Shown here in pieces: positions 60,001 through 64,000 of a stretch of 64,000 nucleotides of DNA. Below the pieces are notes generated by a model. That model saw only the letters and a program-made list of their open reading frames with translations. It made no database searches and was not told where the DNA came from. Where the stretch lies: contig NZ_JAFFPS010000053.1 in assembly GCF_016919165.1 (NCBI RefSeq), forward strand, positions 59,234-123,233. Reading direction: 5' to 3'. Numbering within the stretch: position 1 is the stretch's first letter; every line of letters starts with the position of its first letter. The position numbers and the translations under genes were made by a program. The stretch is from Leptospira chreensis. GTDB taxonomy: Bacteria; Spirochaetota; Leptospiria; Leptospirales; Leptospiraceae.

Positions 60001-61878
60001 ATGGCACTTGAAGAAAATTCGTTGGAAGATCGTTTGATCAAAATTTCCTCCCGAGACAGCAATAAAAGTCTCATGGTGAACCCGGACAAAATCTATATTT
60101 TTCCGGTCCCAAAAACGACGTTCCAATTTTTGGAAAATATTTGGCAGTCTTTCACAAATAAAATGGTTTCTCTCGTGGACTTCAACGATGACCCCATTTT
60201 TAATTTTTCGATTTTTGAAGTCATCGACCAAGATGAAATGAAAATTGTGGCTACTGCCACTCACTTCAAACTGAAAGAAATTGCGGAGCGTCGTCGTATC
60301 CCTGGGATCGAAGAATACATTAAAAAATCTCGCCCCATCCACTTGGGAGATCCGCGTAACGAATCAGCAGGATTCATTCGTAAGTCCATCATTGATTTCA
60401 ATAAGGGCCTAAGACCGGAAGTCATCTTCATCAATTTGAAACAGCAAGAAATCCATCCTGAGAAAAAAGTTTTACTCTCAGAAACCATGAACCATGCGAT
60501 TGGAATTCCTCTTTTTGTGAACGAAAACCCTATTGGGATTTTGTGGGGAATAACCAAAGATCCGATTCCGGAAGACAAAATTCGTCCGCTCACTCTCCAA
60601 CTCTATTCTTTGTTTGATGTGATCGAATTTGTTGTGGCAAAGGAAATGGAATCAGGTAACGACCATTACATTGCCCAAAAGAATATCGAAAAGGCCGATA
60701 CTGTTTCTAATTCTAGAAACTTATTTTATACCACAACCAAAGACCAAAAAGAACCGGTCACATCCATTATATTCAAATCTCACCAATACAACATTGAATA
60801 TAGAATGGATGCCTCTTTTATCATACCAACTACTGATGGTTATGCGGTATCCCTCAAAAGTTTTACTCCTGAAAAACTAAACAATACAGGTAAGAACCTA
60901 TTACTGATTCCTGGATTTTTCTGCCGGCGTTCCGTGATGGACAAACTGGCAAAAGAACTTGCACTTAAATATGGATACCGAGTTTTCCTAATGGATATGC
61001 GAGGAAGGTCCAGACAAACCATGCCTAAACATGGAAAAAAAGAAGGATGGACGGTTGATAATTACATCCAAGATGATTTTCCAGAAATCCTTCGTTGGAT
61101 TCGTTGGCATTATCCCAGTGAAAGAACTGTTGTTCTTGGTCACAGTATGGGGGGAATGATTCCTCGTTTTTATGTTTCTTCTTATGAAAAAATCAAAGAA
61201 CTCAAAGAAGAATTCAATTTACCCCAACCAGAAGAATACATTGCGGGGATTGTTTCCATCACTTCGCCTAACTACATTAGTTTGAAATCCAACTTCATTG
61301 GATTGGATACTTTGAAACGTGGATTCAGTTTGCTTCCACACAAAATGATTTCCGATATGATTTTGAGTATGGCAAGTTTTTCCATGCAAGCCACCATCCA
61401 AACCATTGACTTAAAAAAGTTCTTTAAATTGATTCTAAACCTACATTCCAGTTTAAGAAGTTTTAGTTACAATATTGGAACCAAAGTTTTAACTATCAAA
61501 GACTTTGTGGGTTATAAAGAAATCACACCTCCCGAGTGGTACTTTCTCATGGAAGATGTGTTTTGCGAAGAATCGGTTTCTGTGATTATGCAATTTTTCC
61601 AAAGCCAAATCTCCAATGAGAGAAGTTTCTGGTCCAATGACGGTCGCATCAATTATACTGAAAACTTCTTAAACAATTTCAATATGCCCATTTACAGTGT
61701 GGTAGGTACGGTTGATAAAATTGTTCCAGAAGAAAGTCTCACAGAACTGAAAGACCTAAAATCAGAAAACAAGGTGATCACTTATTATGAACAAGGTCAC
61801 CTTGGGATTATCTTTCACGGGGAAACGGTTAGAAAGATTTGTAAAGGGATCGATGAATGGATCCAAGGTTTAAAATAA
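60001..61878 (+). CDS. Large alpha/beta hydrolase with N-terminal sensory-like domain
   Basis: A 625-residue soluble protein. Residues about 1-220 have the pattern of a GAF-like sensory module (VVDFN-type strands, NHAIGIPLFVNENPIGILWGI, followed by a long helix). Residues about 285-620 are an alpha/beta hydrolase: LLLIPGFFCRRSVMDKL (oxyanion), MDMRGRS, VVLGHSMGGM (Ser nucleophile), VVGTVDKIVPEE (Asp) and EQGHLGI (His). Lipase/lysophospholipase-type substrates are plausible. Both parts are intact in one frame; a sensory domain on such a hydrolase is unusual. ATG has AAGGA upstream. Confidence 0.8.
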   Translation: MALEENSLEDRLIKISSRDSNKSLMVNPDKIYIFPVPKTTFQFLENIWQSFTNKMVSLVDFNDDPIFNFSIFEVIDQDEMKIVATATHFKLKEIAERRRIPGIEEYIKKSRPIHLGDPRNESAGFIRKSIIDFNKGLRPEVIFINLKQQEIHPEKKVLLSETMNHAIGIPLFVNENPIGILWGITKDPIPEDKIRPLTLQLYSLFDVIEFVVAKEMESGNDHYIAQKNIEKADTVSNSRNLFYTTTKDQKEPVTSIIFKSHQYNIEYRMDASFIIPTTDGYAVSLKSFTPEKLNNTGKNLLLIPGFFCRRSVMDKLAKELALKYGYRVFLMDMRGRSRQTMPKHGKKEGWTVDNYIQDDFPEILRWIRWHYPSERTVVLGHSMGGMIPRFYVSSYEKIKELKEEFNLPQPEEYIAGIVSITSPNYISLKSNFIGLDTLKRGFSLLPHKMISDMILSMASFSMQATIQTIDLKKFFKLILNLHSSLRSFSYNIGTKVLTIKDFVGYKEITPPEWYFLMEDVFCEESVSVIMQFFQSQISNERSFWSNDGRINYTENFLNNFNMPIYSVVGTVDKIVPEESLTELKDLKSENKVITYYEQGHLGIIFHGETVRKICKGIDEWIQGLK

Positions 61879-61889
61879 TCTAAATTCCC

Positions 61890-62411
61890 CTAACGACCGC
61901 TAAACCGGTTGCGAATGAGTTCCATCTCTTTTTGGAGAGTGGCATCGCGACCGGCCAGGAAATAGGCCCCTCTTACAGGAATACTTGTAATCTCCGAATC
62001 TTCCTTTATGGTCACCACGGTTCCTGGAATCTTTGGTTCCAAAGTGTAAGACCAAGACCCGCGCATTTTAAAACTCGCATCTGTGAGTTCAATTTTCCAA
62101 CGTTTGTTTGGTATGAATTCGCGAAGTTCAAAAATCATATACCCACCCATATCTGGTGTTTCTTCCCACTTCGTCACAGTCCCGTCAGGTCTAGTTTCCA
62201 AAATTTTGATAGCGACCACTTCCTTTCTGCGATTCGGAAGGTCTTTAATGTCGGTAACATAGTTCCAAATGTCTTCCGGTTCTGCCTTTAGCCATTCACT
62301 GGTTTCCGCATGAAATTTGGGATCTTGGAAATAACCCACGGCTAAAAAAAGAACAACAAGCCCGATGAGTAAAAAACTGGTTCCAAAAGCAAAGAGAACA
62401 ATTCGTTTCAT
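61890..62411 (-). CDS. SRPBCC (START-like) family protein
   Basis: A 173-residue protein with an N-terminal membrane segment (IVLFAFGTSFLLIGLVVLFLAVGY) and a START/Bet v1-like helix-grip domain (EDIWNYVTDIKDLPNRRKEV, TKWEETPDMGGYMIFELREF, GSWSYTLEPKIPGTVVTI). Such domains bind hydrophobic ligands or serve as co-chaperone-like modules. ATG 62411 is preferred to an upstream TTG. It is convergent with the hydrolase gene, 11 bases apart. Confidence 0.75.
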   Translation of the reverse strand: MKRIVLFAFGTSFLLIGLVVLFLAVGYFQDPKFHAETSEWLKAEPEDIWNYVTDIKDLPNRRKEVVAIKILETRPDGTVTKWEETPDMGGYMIFELREFIPNKRWKIELTDASFKMRGSWSYTLEPKIPGTVVTIKEDSEITSIPVRGAYFLAGRDATLQKEMELIRNRFSGR

Positions 62412-62462
62412 AACTTTTTTTCTTGCTAAGTCTTCCAATGATCAATCATAATCTTTTCCACA

Positions 62463-62936
62463 ATGCATGCAAATGAAGAGTTAATTCAAAAGTTTTACAC
62501 AGCCTTCCAAAACAAGGATGGCCAGACTATGGTCTCCCTTTACCATCCCGATATCGAATTCCAAGATCCTGCCTTTGGTCATTTGAAAGGGAAGGAAGCG
62601 GTGGCTATGTGGCTTATGTTAATCGAAAAAAGTCAAAATCTAACCATTCGTTTTTCTAATATCAAAGCAGATGATAACAAAGGTTCAGCAGACTGGGAAG
62701 CGGATTATAGTTTTAGCAAAACCGGTAGAACGATACAAAATAAAATCCATGCAAATTTTACATTTAAAGAAGGAAAGATCCTCATCCACAAAGATCATTT
62801 TTCCATGTGGAAATGGTTAGGAATGGCTATGGGTCCTGTTGGTTATTTTCTTGGTTGGTGGCCGGCTCTTGGAAACAAAGTAAAGAAGGAAGCATTGACT
62901 GGCTTACAATTGTATATGAAACGCAAACGAATGTAG
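62463..62936 (+). CDS. SnoaL-like/NTF2-fold protein
   Basis: A 157-residue NTF2-like protein: MHANEELIQKFYTAFQNKDGQTMVSLYHPDIEFQDPAFG is the typical opening, followed by FKEGKILIHKDHFSMWKW near the end. Members include SnoaL polyketide cyclases and many proteins of unknown function; the C-terminal addition (MGPVGYFLGWWPALGNKVKKEALTGLQLYMKRKRM) is recurrent in one subgroup. Divergent from the START-like gene with a 51-base gap; the hairpin at 62945 follows. Confidence 0.8.
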   Translation: MHANEELIQKFYTAFQNKDGQTMVSLYHPDIEFQDPAFGHLKGKEAVAMWLMLIEKSQNLTIRFSNIKADDNKGSADWEADYSFSKTGRTIQNKIHANFTFKEGKILIHKDHFSMWKWLGMAMGPVGYFLGWWPALGNKVKKEALTGLQLYMKRKRM

Positions 62937-62944
62937 TTTTTTGT

Positions 62945-62970
62945 ATAGGGAAGGGAGCACTCTTCCCTAT
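62945..62970. terminator. Hairpin between SnoaL-like and rhodanese genes
   Basis: ATAGGGAAG, loop GGAGCACT, CTTCCCTAT is a perfect nine-base stem between two convergent genes. No clear T-run follows on either strand. Confidence 0.55.
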
Positions 62971-63007
62971 GAATAATTTCAAAGGATTCCTAATGCAAGG
63001 AATTCAT

Positions 63008-63364
63008 CTACGGGTTTGGCATATTGGAAAGTCCACCCGCATTGACTACGTCAGTATATCCGACGGATTCCAAAAAAGATTTCGCACTTCCACTCCGACC
63101 ACCAGAAGCACAATACACAATGATGGCTCGGTTCTTATCCCCAAATTCATCCAGGCGTTTCGATACCTGATCTACTGGAATATTGATGGCTCCGGGAAAA
63201 TGAGCTGACTGGAATTCTGTGACTGTCCTTACATCGACCACGAGAGCTCCGCCATCAATTTTTTCTTTTAATTGGGATTGGTTTGCACCTAACGAAGATT
63301 TTAATTTATAAACGATAAAAACAACACAAACAATTACTAATACGATGATGACAATTCGATTCAA
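63008..63364 (-). CDS. Membrane-anchored rhodanese-domain protein
   Basis: A 118-residue protein with an N-terminal membrane helix (VIIVLVIVCVVFIVYKL) and a rhodanese domain: VVDVRTVTEFQSAHFPGAINIP and the active-site loop YCASGGRSGSA with Cys. It transfers sulfane sulfur or phosphate-like groups; single-domain membrane-anchored versions are often of unsettled role. The TTG start is two bases after the hisI stop, so the two genes are co-transcribed. Confidence 0.85.
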   Translation of the reverse strand: MNRIVIIVLVIVCVVFIVYKLKSSLGANQSQLKEKIDGGALVVDVRTVTEFQSAHFPGAINIPVDQVSKRLDEFGDKNRAIIVYCASGGRSGSAKSFLESVGYTDVVNAGGLSNMPNP

Positions 63365-63366
63365 AA

Positions 63367-63969
63367 CTAAACTCCTACTTTGTTAGAATAGACGAAGGAA
63401 ATAGAATCATTGGGACCGAGTTCACGAAAAAAACAAGAATAATAACCTGTATGGCAAGCCGCACCGATTTGGCCTGTAATGTATTGGATAAAAAATGGAT
63501 TCGAATGTACATAGATGGCAGATAAATTTTGAAGGTGGCCGGACTCTTCTCCTTTCACCCACTTTCCATTCCGAGACCGACTGAAGTAAGTTCCAAGTCC
63601 TGATTCCACTGCTGACAAAAGACTTTCCTTTTTTCCCCAAGCCAACATCAAATCCTTTCCAGAAAGGTCCTGTGCCAAAAATGGAGAAAGGGGTGGGATG
63701 GTTTCTTGAAAGGCCTTCCACTCTTCTTCCGTGAATTTCAATTTTCCCGATTCCCATAACAAACGTTTGGTTTCTAAATTGAGACTCGGGTCAATTTCTA
63801 ATAAAGCATCTTCATCGCAATCAACAAACAATTGTTTTTTTCCAAACTCAAAACGATCTACAAAGTCTTGAGCTTCTTTAGAACCAACCACCCGTAAACT
63901 GACTTCGTTAGAATCTAAGGAAGGTTTGGAAATGATTGTGATTTCTTTGCCTGAGGGAAGTTGGATCAT
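63367..63969 (-). CDS. hisI: HisI-like phosphoribosyl-AMP cyclohydrolase, unusual motif order
   Basis: A protein of at least 200 residues whose C-terminal half follows phosphoribosyl-AMP cyclohydrolase (histidine pathway): KDLMLAWGKKESLL, GTYFSRSRNGKWVKGEESGHLQ and GAACHTGYYSCFFRE. The metal site DCDxDALL, normally 16 residues before the ACHTG Cys, reads VHSNPFFIQ here. DCDEDALLEID occurs instead at residues 50-60 of the N-terminal region. The ATG at 63969 has GGAG upstream, but the frame remains open to the window edge, so the real start may lie outside. Confidence 0.75.
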   Translation of the reverse strand: MIQLPSGKEITIISKPSLDSNEVSLRVVGSKEAQDFVDRFEFGKKQLFVDCDEDALLEIDPSLNLETKRLLWESGKLKFTEEEWKAFQETIPPLSPFLAQDLSGKDLMLAWGKKESLLSAVESGLGTYFSRSRNGKWVKGEESGHLQNLSAIYVHSNPFFIQYITGQIGAACHTGYYSCFFRELGPNDSISFVYSNKVGV

Positions 63970-64000
63970 ACACTTGTCTCCACAGATAAAATATCCGTAG

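Noticed and set aside
1..64000. CRISPR arrays, tRNA/rRNA genes, insertion sequences, riboswitches
   Set aside because: No regularly spaced repeats, no tRNA cloverleaf candidates in the short gaps, no transposase genes with inverted ends, and no leader long enough for a recognised riboswitch (metF has only a 12-base gap).

Overview
The window looks like spirochaete chromosome, most probably Leptospira. The basis is an AT-rich genome with many TTG/GTG starts, abundant lipoproteins with loose spirochaetal lipoboxes, SpoIIE/STAS and CheC-type signalling, and a housekeeping gene mix that fits that genus. The organism assignment is inference; no rRNA or tRNA gene is present to anchor it. Coding density is very high: no stretch over about 300 bases lacks a gene, apart from the short region rearranged by a duplication at 32.5-33.0 kb.

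Layout. 0-7 kb: the 3' end of folP, two TPR proteins, an RlpA-like lipoprotein and a large membrane SpoIIE phosphatase. 7-20 kb: dcd, an enoyl-CoA hydratase, several Leptospira-type lipoproteins and orphans, an MFS transporter, an SDR, an aminotransferase, a patatin, a YjgN-like protein and an M48 protease. 19.7-25.8 kb: a surface-sugar region (Rmd-type reductase, three GT4 glycosyltransferases, an inositol-phosphatase family protein). 25.8-31 kb: an XpaC/TelA pair, a degenerate tyrosine recombinase, a STAS protein, a GT39-like membrane glycosyltransferase and an SGNH lipoprotein. 31-35 kb: coaX, birA, a perfect 427-bp tandem duplication over the birA/SDR divergent promoter, an SDR, metF and a MORN lipoprotein. 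35.3-37.9 kb: a compact signalling operon (receiver, CheC, hybrid kinase). 37.9-40.2 kb: a subtilisin-family protease whose prodomain-like domain is encoded by a separate downstream gene. 40-43 kb: prfA, an EcsC-like protein and a lipoprotein. 43.4-50.4 kb: a six-gene minus-strand operon (secreted helical protein, rhomboid, zinc dehydrogenase, a large protein with an S-adenosylhomocysteine-hydrolase-like half, Nudix, and a nitrilase-like protein without its catalytic Cys). 50-59 kb: a second zinc dehydrogenase, a second SpoIIE phosphatase, a nitronate monooxygenase and a FecR-porin-DsbD operon. 59-64 kb: thyX, a large alpha/beta hydrolase, small lipid/steroid-fold proteins, a rhodanese and an unusual HisI.

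The most notable observations are: (1) the exact tandem duplication, which leaves one intact copy of each flanking gene but creates truncated and chimeric reading frames; (2) the S8 protease with its prodomain supplied in trans; (3) a HisI protein whose metal-binding DCDxD motif is missing from its normal place and appears near the N-terminus; (4) the operon around the SAHH-like protein; and (5) a dispersed 10-base word, GTTATGCGAA, with eight exact copies on both strands and in different reading frames, where about 0.1 would be expected by chance.
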